Shown: piece by piece, positions 43,703 through 51,786 of the stretch
Layout: each line of letters starts with the position of its first letter
Numbering within the stretch: the first letter of the stretch is position 1
Translations under genes and position numbers: made by a program
Notes under the pieces: model-generated
Told to the model about the DNA's origin: nothing
Databases searched by the model: none
The model's input: the letters and a program-made list of their open reading frames with translations, nothing else
DNA from: Sporosarcina sp. FSL K6-1522
Lineage (GTDB): Bacteria; Bacillota; Bacilli; Bacillales_A; Planococcaceae
Direction: 5' to 3'
Assembly (NCBI RefSeq): GCF_038622445.1
Contig: NZ_CP152019.1
Location: 3,074,501 to 3,138,500 of the forward strand
DNA length: 64,000 nucleotides

Positions 43703-43980
43703 TCATCCCTGAGCAAGATGTGATAAATGCGATTTGCTTTTATCATGCCCGCAAAAAGTATGTCTTACCTGAACAAGTCGAAGTGGAGCTGATGTATGAA
43801 GATGATCGGGGATTTTCTGCGGAAGCTTACGTCAACGGACAACAGCAATTCTTCGACACAGCAGATATGATTGCGGCATTGCGTCTTTGGCTGAAAGAGT
43901 TTTTAAACGAAGACCCTTTCGCTGCCGCCATAAAATTAGTATTAGATGACGAAGCAGGCATTATTGCAGAAGTTCAATAA
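43690..43980 (+). CDS. yxcD: YxcD family protein (DUF2653)
   Basis: 96 residues. Opening KLIIPEQDVINAICFYHARKK and the middle VEVELMYEDDRGFSAEAY match Bacillus YxcD (DUF2653), function unknown. It overlaps the upstream membrane-protein gene by 13 bases, so the two are cotranscribed and coupled. A strong terminator follows. Confidence 0.83.
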   Translation: MEKLIIPEQDVINAICFYHARKKYVLPEQVEVELMYEDDRGFSAEAYVNGQQQFFDTADMIAALRLWLKEFLNEDPFAAAIKLVLDDEAGIIAEVQ

Positions 43981-44014
43981 GCCTCCCCTTCGCAAATAAA
44001 CCACCAAAATCGAG

Positions 44015-44077
44015 AAAAACACTCCCTGTATCGAATTTAGTATTTTACTAAATCGTTTTCAAACAGGGAGTGTTTTT
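44015..44077 (+). terminator. Intrinsic terminator after yxcD
   Basis: AAAACACTCCCTGT and ACAGGGAGTGTTTT arms close a larger loop holding an inner TTTAGTA/TACTAAA stem. TTTTTT follows. Confidence 0.75.
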
Positions 44078-44099
44078 TCTAACTATATAGGTCACGTCT

Positions 44100-44600
44100 G
44101 GTGATTAGCCAAAAAAGAACTAAATTATTCTCTAGGCACTCTGTATACAATTGCTTTCGGATTGCTTCGGATTGAACAATTTCTATACGATTATCAGGAT
44201 GTTTCTATGTGTAGGGATGCGACTTCGATAATCATATGGTTATTGTTCACCCGCCGCTTTCCAAAGACATGGAGATACAAAGTGCGTATGCTTTTAGGGA
44301 CGAATGAGTCGTCGACTCTTTACGTGGAGCGGCGGCCAAAGATGCAATTTTGGCCGCTGAAGCTTTTGCAATGGTCTTTTCTGCCGTTATTGGAGGAAAA
44401 TTCACTTCCTACTAGATTTTCTATATTAAGAAGCCTAAGCCTTGCTACAAGTGAAGAAGGGACGCGACAGCTACTAATTCGCTACAGCATTATGAAAACG
44501 AGTATATCTAGCAATGACGCACTTGTCCCTCAAACAGGAGAAAGTGATTCAGTGAAAACAAAGATGTAAAGCATTTTTCATCAATGTCTTATGCAAGTAA
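44100..44600 (+). other. Long spacer with a probably decayed reading frame
   Basis: A 135-codon open frame (44162-44569) has no ribosome site or family resemblance and is composition-poor. A neighbouring frame reads protein-like segments interrupted by stops (VIVHPPLSKDMEIQSAYAF, then VVDSLRGAAAKDAILAAEAF and MVFSAVIGGKFTSY). It looks like a degraded gene, but I cannot name it. Confidence 0.25.
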
Positions 44601-44652
44601 ATGATTAATCACCAAGCATATATAGGTTGAACTTATGATATTCATCTCCTCT

Positions 44653-44757
44653 CCAACGAAGGCGCCTTACATGCGGTCGCCGAAACCGTAAGACTAGCAG
44701 TGGTTTTCTGCCTGGCTTATGGCGGGAGGCATCCGCAAGCGCCGAGCGTTGTTAGGA
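44653..44757 (+). repeat. Short interspersed repeat, copy 2
   Basis: CCAACGAAGGCGCC, GCGGGAGGCATCC and AAGCGCCGAGCG occur in the same order as in the copy at 25343-25407. About 40 extra bases lie between the first and second blocks. Confidence 0.55.
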
Positions 44758-44899
44758 ATATTATTTAGTTCCATTTATATAGTTATATCACGACATTACA
44801 CTAACTATTCTAAATACTTTATCGCGTAGTTGCCTAATGCTAAGATATAGTATACTTTGATTTTAGATGCAATTCTTTTAATTATAGGAGGAGAGTACA

Positions 44900-45457
44900 A
44901 TTTATCTTCAACAAATTGGTAAGAAAGTAAAAGAAGCTCGATTAAATATAGCACTCACGCAACAGGCACTGGCTGAAAAATGCAATTTGACAAAAAGTCA
45001 TATTTCAAAAATTGAAAACGGACAAGCTGCACCTGCTGTAGCAACGTTGTCCAGAATCGCACGAGAGTTAAATGCGCCTTTATCTTGGTTTTTGGAAGCA
45101 GATACACAAAACAAAATGTCCATTGTAAGAAGTAAAGAACGAACCGTCAAGGTCGGAGATAAAGATATCGGTTATATGTACGAAACATTGGCAAAACGTC
45201 CACATTTCAGCAAAATTGAACCGGTCATTGTCACAGTCTTACCTGAGGCAGAATTAGTAGAACCATTTACACATGCGGAAGATGAATTTATTTATGTACT
45301 TTCTGGCTCTATCAATCTTTATTATGATGGTGAATTACACTTTTTAGAACAAGGCGATAGTGCGTACTTCGAGGGCAATGTTCCTCATATTTTTCTTTCG
45401 ACTGACAATACCGAAGCAAAAGTCTTAACGATGTTCATTCAGGTCGACTCGCTGTAA
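44900..45457 (+). CDS. XRE-family regulator with cupin domain, probable ATT start
   Basis: 185 residues if read from an ATT at 44900, 8 bases after a strong AGGAGG (44886-44891). An in-frame TAG at 44885 leaves no ATG, GTG or TTG upstream of the helix-turn-helix. An ATG start at 44987 would cut the HTH (IGKKVKEARLNIALTQQALAEKCNLTKS). The C-terminal cupin has PFTHAEDEFIYVLSG and FEGNVPHIFLS. It sits directly upstream of, and in line with, the mevalonate-type operon and is its likely regulator. Confidence 0.8.
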   Translation: MYLQQIGKKVKEARLNIALTQQALAEKCNLTKSHISKIENGQAAPAVATLSRIARELNAPLSWFLEADTQNKMSIVRSKERTVKVGDKDIGYMYETLAKRPHFSKIEPVIVTVLPEAELVEPFTHAEDEFIYVLSGSINLYYDGELHFLEQGDSAYFEGNVPHIFLSTDNTEAKVLTMFIQVDSL

Positions 45458-45607
45458 TACATATGCGGAAAGTGCGTGCCGACCTTCCACGCCTCTCTGG
45501 ACCTACAGCACAATCCTCCTCCCCTCCCAAGTAAATCATGTTCTCCCAATTTAAATGATTTGTTTTCTGAAAGATTCATGTATTTTGAATGAAAAATATT
45601 TTAAGTA

Positions 45608-45636
45608 TTTACAATCCAACGATAATCGTGTACTCT
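45608..45636 (+). promoter_or_regulatory. Candidate promoter of the HMG-CoA reductase operon
   Basis: TTTACA (45608-45613) and TACTCT (45631-45636) are 17 bases apart, placing the start of transcription inside the palindrome that follows. Confidence 0.5.
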
Positions 45637-45680
45637 TTTGTGTAATGGTATTCAACCAAGTTGAATACCATTACACAAAA
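45636..45680. promoter_or_regulatory. Perfect 45-bp palindrome, candidate operator
   Basis: Twenty-one-base perfect arms (45636-45656 and 45660-45680; inner sequence GGTATTCAAC-CAA-GTTGAATACC). It ends 3 bases before AAGGGGTG, the ribosome site of the first enzyme gene. No T-tract follows, so it is not a terminator. Confidence 0.65.
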
Positions 45681-45695
45681 TAAGGGGTGTTTCGA

Positions 45696-46964
45696 ATGAC
45701 AAGTACTAGAATTCCAGGATTTTATCGTTTATCAACTAAGGAAAGATTCGATATTGTTACGAAGGGACGCGACTTATCAGAGGATGAAGTAACCTATCTA
45801 TCCGGCGATCAAGCGCTATCTATGGATTTAGCAGATTCAATGATTGAAAACGTTGTGGGACAAATCAGCATTCCCGTTGGCATTGCAACAAACTTTAAAG
45901 TGAACGGAAAAGATACATTCATTCCGATGGCAACTGAAGAACCATCTGTTGTCGCTGCCGCAAGTAATGCAGCAAAAGCGGCATATGAGCATGGTGGATT
46001 CTTCACATCTATGAGTGGAACCATTATGCGAGGACAAATTCAAGTACTGAATGTTGCGGATCCTTATGCAGCAAGAGCGAAGATATTTGAACATAAAGAT
46101 GAGATTTTGAATCATTGTAATGAGAAAGATCCAACGTTAGTTTCTTTAGGTGGCGGAGCGAAAGATTTAGAAGTGCATATTATTCCAACGACGAATCAAA
46201 CAATGCTTGTCATCCATCTCATTGTTGATACTAAAGATGCTATGGGGGCAAATGCCGTTAACACGATGGCTGAATCCGTTACGCCGACGATTGAATCCAT
46301 TACAGGTGGCCAAGTTGTACTAAGGATCATTTCCAACTTAGCTGATCGTCGATTAGTTCGTGCAAGAGCGGTATTTTCGGCAGAAGCACTTGGTGGTAAA
46401 AAAATCGTGGAAAACATTGTAAGCGCTTTCGAGTTTGCGGACTTTGATCCCTATCGTGCCGCAACTCATAACAAAGGAATCATGAATGGGATTTCGGCAG
46501 TTGTATTGGCTACAGGAAATGATACACGCGCGGTTGAAGCAGGAGCGCATGCATACGCATCTATTTCCGGACTCTATAAGTCTTTAACAAAGTGGGAAAT
46601 AAATGCTGACGGCAACTTATCAGGGTCTATTGAACTTCCAATGGCTGTTGGTATTGTTGGCGGTGCAACGAAAACCCACCCTGTCGCACAGGCTTCCTTA
46701 AAAATAATGGACGTACATTCTGCAACAGAACTTGCAGGTTGTATTGCTGCAGCAGGTCTAGCACAAAATGCCGCCGCTTTGCGTGCTTTATCTGCAGAAG
46801 GCATTCAAAGAGGTCACATGTCTCTTCATGCGAGAAATTTAGCTGTTATGGCTGGTGCCGATAAGTCAGAAGTCGACCGGATTGTAGCCCAAGCTGTAGC
46901 AGAAAAAGACCTTCGTTATGATCGTATTTTGGAAATCACTAAAGCCATTCAAAGAGGTGAATAA
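45696..46964 (+). CDS. mvaA: Hydroxymethylglutaryl-CoA reductase, class II
   Basis: 422 residues from an ATG at 45696, which follows AAGGGGTG. Class II motifs include ENVVGQISIPVG, ATEEPSVVAAAS (catalytic Glu about 81), DTKDAMGANAVNT and the C-terminal RGHMSLHARN (catalytic His). The class II fold includes the degradative enzyme of Pseudomonas mevalonii, which oxidises mevalonate to HMG-CoA, and the biosynthetic staphylococcal enzyme. The HMG-CoA lyase in the same operon, with no HMG-CoA synthase or mevalonate kinase, points to the degradative direction. Confidence 0.9.
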   Translation: MTSTRIPGFYRLSTKERFDIVTKGRDLSEDEVTYLSGDQALSMDLADSMIENVVGQISIPVGIATNFKVNGKDTFIPMATEEPSVVAAASNAAKAAYEHGGFFTSMSGTIMRGQIQVLNVADPYAARAKIFEHKDEILNHCNEKDPTLVSLGGGAKDLEVHIIPTTNQTMLVIHLIVDTKDAMGANAVNTMAESVTPTIESITGGQVVLRIISNLADRRLVRARAVFSAEALGGKKIVENIVSAFEFADFDPYRAATHNKGIMNGISAVVLATGNDTRAVEAGAHAYASISGLYKSLTKWEINADGNLSGSIELPMAVGIVGGATKTHPVAQASLKIMDVHSATELAGCIAAAGLAQNAAALRALSAEGIQRGHMSLHARNLAVMAGADKSEVDRIVAQAVAEKDLRYDRILEITKAIQRGE

Positions 46965-46965
46965 A

Positions 46966-47418
46966 TTGTCTAGTAAGCAACCACAGCCGAATGGAACTTC
47001 GAATAACGAGTCCACTCACAAAAAGTACTTAGAAATATTAGGCGATACGATTGCACCTAATCAGTTACTCCTATCCATTCTAATCAATATTGCCGTCAGT
47101 TTAGGCGCCTATAATGTAGGTCTTCGGTTTTTCCCATCGATCGCCAGCGAGAATATGGTAGCTTCTTATTCCTTGCTTCTTGGTATTACGGGGACTGTCC
47201 TATCTCTACTATTCTGTTCGTTTGTATTTAAGCCTAAACGAGTATTAATCGAAGAAGAAACTTCAGTTGAAAGCATGAAAGAAATTTTCGAGGATTTACA
47301 ATTGGATGTGCAGGAAGAATTGGCTTTAATCGAAAATGACCCTATCACAAGAAAAGAGTTAGAGGACCTTGGTGTGCTAGAGCATTTCAGAGCTCTTGGA
47401 GGTGAACAGAAAAAATGA
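46966..47418 (+). CDS. Small membrane protein, TctB-like position
   Basis: 150 residues from a TTG at 46966, directly after the reductase stop (AGAGG 8 bases upstream). A hydrophilic lead is followed by two membrane helices (LLLSILINIAVSLGAYNVGL and SLLLGITGTVLSLLFCSFVF) and an acidic cytoplasmic tail of about 60 residues. It overlaps the TctA-like gene by 4 bases, so it probably forms the small subunit of that transporter. TctB proteins usually have four helices, so this is atypical. Confidence 0.75.
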   Translation: MSSKQPQPNGTSNNESTHKKYLEILGDTIAPNQLLLSILINIAVSLGAYNVGLRFFPSIASENMVASYSLLLGITGTVLSLLFCSFVFKPKRVLIEEETSVESMKEIFEDLQLDVQEELALIENDPITRKELEDLGVLEHFRALGGEQKK

Positions 47419-48770
47419 GTTTACTCGTAACCGCCATTTTATTTGCTTTAATTGGAGCGATTGTTTTTTCATTGATTGGATTAATTTCCGGGACAGACGA
47501 AACAGCAATCATGGTGCCACTTACTTTATTAGTCATCTTATTGGGCGCTCCGCCAGCAGCTGTTTTTTCGTTTTTCATGGCTGCTGTTCTCGCAAAACAT
47601 CTAACGCATGCTGTTCCAACGGCATTGATGGGGATTCCGGGTGACACAACTGCAGTCCCATTATTGGACCACGCGACAACATTAAGAAGAATGGGGATGC
47701 CCCATGTTGCCCTAAGAAAGATGATTTCTGGCGGCATTATCGGCGCTTTCATCGCCCTACCAACGGCGGTGTTATTAGGACAATTTCTCGGTCAGTTTGC
47801 TGATTTCTTCAAATCATCGGCCGGAATAATATTCACGCTCGCGGCTTTATTAATTGCCTATTTCTCAAAAGGTAAATGGGTTAGCGTATTAATGATTATT
47901 CCTTTTGCTTTCTTTATTAAAAGCTTGGACTTGATGAGCTTTACGCTATTAGATAAACATTTATCGATCAGTTTCTTCCTAGGAATAGCAGTTGGCCCTA
48001 TGTTTGCTGATCTTTTATTTGCTACGTCATCCAGCGCTAAACGCGCACTTGAAAGAAGCAAGCCTAAGGAGTACCATCTAGCTCCTGAAACGAAGGCATG
48101 GAAGGGGTATTTTCCCAACCCGTTGAAAATACTCACAGGCAGACAAAAGTTTTTCACAGCAATTACGACATTTATTTCCTCCTTAACATTTGTTTTTAGC
48201 CCGGTCGGTATGACATCTTTAATGGGCGAAGTTGTAGGATCACGCACAAAAGGTGCTTATAAAAAATCAACAACGAGTTTAACTGTCATGAATGGTGTGA
48301 CGGAATCTACTTATATCGCAGAAGCGATTATTCCGTTAATTGCTTTCGGGATTCCATTAAGCCCTGTCGCATTAGGCCCAGCTTCCCCATTGTTCAATGC
48401 ACCACCCGTTTTCACTGTGGAGCCTGTCAAGAACTTGCATACGTACTTGACATCATGGGATTTCTTCCTGTACGGCGCAATCGGTCTGATCGTTGCTTCA
48501 CTCATTGCTTATCCTTTCTCTATGAACTATGCACGAAAAGCTTCTGTCATTGTCATGAAATTTGTGAGCCAAGAAGCCATTGTTGCCATGTTCATCGGAT
48601 TGGCTTGTTTGCTTGCTTTTCATGAAGCACAATTTGTCGGTATTGCTCTGACATTTACAGTAGCAGCTGTTGGTGGTCTGTTAAATCGTATTCTTGGTAT
48701 TGGAGCAGGTGTACAGTTTATGGTGTTCTACGCTTCGGCTTGGATTATGACGGCCTTATTCGGTTTTTAA
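47415..48770 (+). CDS. TctA-like large transporter subunit, candidate mevalonate carrier
   Basis: 451 residues with about ten or eleven membrane helices. The segment TALMGIPGDTTAVPLLDHATTLRRMGMPHVALRKM and a second-half GVTESTYIAEAIIPLIAFGIPLSPVALGPASPLF have the twin Gly/Pro motifs of the tripartite tricarboxylate TctA family. No periplasmic TctC protein is encoded nearby. Enclosed by HMG-CoA reductase and lyase genes in one operon, it is a good candidate for uptake of mevalonate or another branched C6 hydroxy acid (inference). Confidence 0.75.
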   Translation: MSLLVTAILFALIGAIVFSLIGLISGTDETAIMVPLTLLVILLGAPPAAVFSFFMAAVLAKHLTHAVPTALMGIPGDTTAVPLLDHATTLRRMGMPHVALRKMISGGIIGAFIALPTAVLLGQFLGQFADFFKSSAGIIFTLAALLIAYFSKGKWVSVLMIIPFAFFIKSLDLMSFTLLDKHLSISFFLGIAVGPMFADLLFATSSSAKRALERSKPKEYHLAPETKAWKGYFPNPLKILTGRQKFFTAITTFISSLTFVFSPVGMTSLMGEVVGSRTKGAYKKSTTSLTVMNGVTESTYIAEAIIPLIAFGIPLSPVALGPASPLFNAPPVFTVEPVKNLHTYLTSWDFFLYGAIGLIVASLIAYPFSMNYARKASVIVMKFVSQEAIVAMFIGLACLLAFHEAQFVGIALTFTVAAVGGLLNRILGIGAGVQFMVFYASAWIMTALFGF

Positions 48771-48791
48771 GAGAAAGGAGATTATCATTAC

Positions 48792-49700
48792 ATGACGGTA
48801 CGTAGATTCCCTACTAGCGTGCATATTCGAGAGGTAGGGCCAAGAGACGGCTTACAGAATGAAAGTACGTTTGTCCCTACAAAAGACAAAATCGAATGGA
48901 TCAACCAGCTTTCTTCATCTGGACTTAATTATATAGAAGTGACCTCTTTTGTTAATCCGAAATGGATTCCTGCATTATCTGATGCAGAGATTGTGGCGAA
49001 AGGGATTCAAAAAGCTCCCAACGTGACTTATGCAGCACTTGTGCCTAATATGAGAGGATTAATCCGTGCTTTGGATAGTCCAATCGATGAAGTTTCCGTT
49101 TTTCTTTCAGCGAGCGAATCGCATAATAAGAAAAATATCAACAAGACAATTAGAGAAACAGAGGTTGTATTAGCCGAAGTTACCCGTGAAGCGATTGCCA
49201 ATCACAAATCGGTAAGAGGCTATCTGTCAACTGTATTTGGCTGTCCCTTTGAAGGCAAGGTCGACATAAATGAAGTCATTCGACTAACAGATTCTTTGTT
49301 TGAAATGGGGATAGAAGAACTATCATTGGGTGATACAATTGGCGTCGCGAATCCGGTACATGTTCAAATTGTGTTGGAAGCGCTTCTCAAACGCTATCCA
49401 CAAGAGAAAATCGCTATGCACTTCCATAACACACGTGGGACTGCGATGGCAAATGTCCTGGCTTCTTTAGAGATGGGAATCACAAAATTTGATAGCTCGC
49501 TAGGTGGCTTAGGTGGCTGTCCGTATGCCCCGGGTGCTTCGGGAAATTTAGCAACCGACGATCTCCATTACATGTTAACGAGTATGGGGATTCAAACAAA
49601 TATCCAAACAGACAAACTCCATTCCGCTGCACTATTCATTCAAGATAAAATGAATAAACCTTTGGACAGTTATACGGTAAAATACGGTATGAAAGATTAA
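48792..49700 (+). CDS. mvaB: Hydroxymethylglutaryl-CoA lyase
   Basis: 302 residues, DRE-TIM barrel: VHIREVGPRDGLQNE (metal Asp), EVTSFVNPKWIPAL, GCPFEGKVD, LGDTIGVANP, MHFHNTRGTA and the signature GGLGGCPYAPGASGNLATDDL with the active-site Cys. It splits HMG-CoA into acetoacetate and acetyl-CoA. Leucine degradation is the common context, but here it closes an operon with HMG-CoA reductase and transport genes, so mevalonate breakdown fits best. AAGGAG lies 11 bases upstream. Confidence 0.92.
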   Translation: MTVRRFPTSVHIREVGPRDGLQNESTFVPTKDKIEWINQLSSSGLNYIEVTSFVNPKWIPALSDAEIVAKGIQKAPNVTYAALVPNMRGLIRALDSPIDEVSVFLSASESHNKKNINKTIRETEVVLAEVTREAIANHKSVRGYLSTVFGCPFEGKVDINEVIRLTDSLFEMGIEELSLGDTIGVANPVHVQIVLEALLKRYPQEKIAMHFHNTRGTAMANVLASLEMGITKFDSSLGGLGGCPYAPGASGNLATDDLHYMLTSMGIQTNIQTDKLHSAALFIQDKMNKPLDSYTVKYGMKD

Positions 49701-49719
49701 CTATATCTCGAAAAAACAA

Positions 49720-49760
49720 AAACACGTCTCAACCTTCTCTTTCCTGGCTGAGACGTGTTT
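49720..49760. terminator. Bidirectional terminator
   Basis: AAACACGTCTCA and TGAGACGTGTTT arms between the convergent mvaB and hprK-like genes. Confidence 0.8.
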
Positions 49761-49792
49761 CGTTTACTTACCCTTTTCCTACCACTCATTTC

Positions 49793-50722
49793 TTATTCCG
49801 AACTCGCATCCGCAATTTCCGCTTCTATACGTTGCATAAACTCTTCTGTTGCACTATAGCCTTCTTGTTTCAAGTACCAGTTATTCGCCGCCGCTTCGAT
49901 TAACCCTGCGACATCGCGCCCTGGTTGCAGTTGTATTTGAATATGTGGCACTTTCACGCCCATATATTCCACAAACTTCTCTTCCAGCTCCAACTCATTG
50001 TTTAAAGCATTTTCCTGCCATTTTGTCAGTTCGATATCGAGTACAATACGCGTCTCATCTTGAAAAGCTGTTCGTCCATATAAACGCACGACATTCAACA
50101 GACCGACACTGCGCAATGCAAGAAATTCTCTATTCTTCCCATCGTGGGTACCTAACAGTACTTGTGGACTGATTTTTTTGAGCACGACAATATCATCCGC
50201 CACAAGTCGATGTCCTTTACCAATCAATGTATGTGCCGTTTCGCTTTTCCCGACCCCTGACTTGCCTCGTAATAAGATCCCAATGCCCGCCACATTGACA
50301 CAAACCCCATGTATCGCAATTTCAGCCGCCAATGTCTTCACTAAATACGCATCGAGCTTCGGATTAAATATACTCGTTGCTTCCCGTGTACGCAATACAG
50401 GAATGCCTTCCTCTGCACAGTATTGCAGTAAGCCCACAGGCTCCTCCTGCTGCCATGTAATAATGATACACGGTGGATTGTACTTCACAATATTGCCAAT
50501 CCGCATTTTGCATTCCTCATCACTCAGTGTATGTAAATAGTTAATTTCATTTTTCCCTAAAATTTGAATATGCTCCATCCCGATAAACGCAAAGTCATCG
50601 ATAAATTCTAGTCCAGGACGGCGTGTCTCGGATTTTAGGATGATACGATGAAGTTGGTCTTGTCCAGTTAGTACTTCCAGTGAAAACTTCGTCATTAACG
50701 CTTCAACAGTTATTGATTTCAT
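49793..50722 (-). CDS. hprK: HPr kinase/phosphorylase-like protein
   Basis: 309 residues from an ATG at 50722 (AGGTG 6 bases upstream; a GTG at 50731 is possible). HprK domains: N-terminal (1-125) and catalytic, with HGVCVNVAGIGILLRGKSGVGKSETAH (Walker A), GHRLVADDIV and LQPGRDVAGLIEAAANN. The family motif EIRGLGIINV appears as ALRSVGLLNVV. It phosphorylates HPr on serine to trigger CcpA-dependent catabolite repression. The main hprK of Bacillales lies beside lgt; no lgt is here, so this may be a second copy. Confidence 0.83.
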   Translation of the reverse strand: MKSITVEALMTKFSLEVLTGQDQLHRIILKSETRRPGLEFIDDFAFIGMEHIQILGKNEINYLHTLSDEECKMRIGNIVKYNPPCIIITWQQEEPVGLLQYCAEEGIPVLRTREATSIFNPKLDAYLVKTLAAEIAIHGVCVNVAGIGILLRGKSGVGKSETAHTLIGKGHRLVADDIVVLKKISPQVLLGTHDGKNREFLALRSVGLLNVVRLYGRTAFQDETRIVLDIELTKWQENALNNELELEEKFVEYMGVKVPHIQIQLQPGRDVAGLIEAAANNWYLKQEGYSATEEFMQRIEAEIADASSE

Positions 50723-50940
50723 CTCGCTCACCTACTCCATTCTTAGGGGCTTTATACAAGCTCCCCTACTACGGTGTATCTCTATTCATCAATTACGCCC
50801 CAGCGTGTAATTGCGTCTGGATTTTTTCGAGCTCGAAAAGCTCCCCTTAAAAAATCCGTGACATCCGCCGGAGGCTTTTCTCTGGGTTCAGCTGGATTTC
50901 GAACGCTCACTAAACAGTAAGGGCACGTGCATTCATCCCA

Positions 50941-51786
50941 TCACTTATGGAAGTGAAGGTTTTCTGTAGCTGACGCTTCGCTTTCAGTACAAAAAAATTT
51001 GCTGAATTCAGAGAAATAATCTTCGCGCCATTTCTTCCGCTCTTTATCATTAACTTGCGCTTCAAGCGTTGCGTCCCACTGGTTGGTTAGTGTATTCCAA
51101 ATGCGTGCGTATAAGACATCTTCCGCCTGATTATACAGTCGAAACTCCAAGCAAGGTACGGTATCGGTTTGGACTGTAGTTGCAGAGACGATTTTAGAAA
51201 TGACGATCTGCAAATTGCCTTCACTCGATTCAATGCCGAGCGATTGTAAGGCAGCGACTGCATCTAGTTTCGCTAGCGACTTCACTGTCCAATCCGCAAA
51301 TTCCTGCTGATAGCGGTACAGTTCTTGTTTTTCCGAGGACAGTTCTTCTACATCTCCTGTCAAAAACGACTGATGGCATGGACTGTAACAGGCTGTTTGA
51401 CTAGCGTCCTCGGGTTCATGTTCAAAAATCCCCTTCTCCAGCTGTTGCTCCCCTAGATCGGTCAACGTAAAAACATCATCGATCTTGTCAATCATCTTTG
51501 TTCTCGTCATTTTGTCAATTAAATCATTAATGAAGAGCTGTTCAACGAGCAACATATCACTAAGTTCAGTTGCTGTTGCAATCGATCCTTTTTGAAAAGC
51601 AAGTAACATCATTTTCATGAGAATATCCATTGTTGTGCGCTTAACCGTCTGGAATGCAATGTCGATGGAATGAACGGGAACTCCCCAAGCCAACGTATCC
51701 ATGATTTTCACATTGAAGTCCTGCTGAAGTTCCCTCGTCAATCGTTGCTTTACTTCCTTCATTGCGCTCGTTCCCCACTCTCTCAC
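50941..51786 (-). CDS. Unknown protein coupled to the SF1 helicase
   Basis: 281 residues. The start is a GTG at 51786 that overlaps the helicase stop by GTGA, indicating coupled translation (an ATG at 51762 is the alternative). The N-terminal 120 residues look like one or two winged helices (ATATELSDMLLVEQLFINDLIDKM, DVFTLTDLGEQQLEKG). A CYSPCH motif follows near 132-137, and the C-terminal half is mixed alpha/beta with no motif I recognise. Coupling suggests that it acts with the helicase. Confidence 0.7.
   Translation of the reverse strand: MREWGTSAMKEVKQRLTRELQQDFNVKIMDTLAWGVPVHSIDIAFQTVKRTTMDILMKMMLLAFQKGSIATATELSDMLLVEQLFINDLIDKMTRTKMIDKIDDVFTLTDLGEQQLEKGIFEHEPEDASQTACYSPCHQSFLTGDVEELSSEKQELYRYQQEFADWTVKSLAKLDAVAALQSLGIESSEGNLQIVISKIVSATTVQTDTVPCLEFRLYNQAEDVLYARIWNTLTNQWDATLEAQVNDKERKKWREDYFSEFSKFFCTESEASATENLHFHK

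Noticed and set aside
44162-44569. 135-codon open frame as a real gene
   Set aside because: No Shine-Dalgarno, odd composition (many Arg/Ser/Leu from a shifted frame) and a more protein-like but broken reading in the neighbouring frame.
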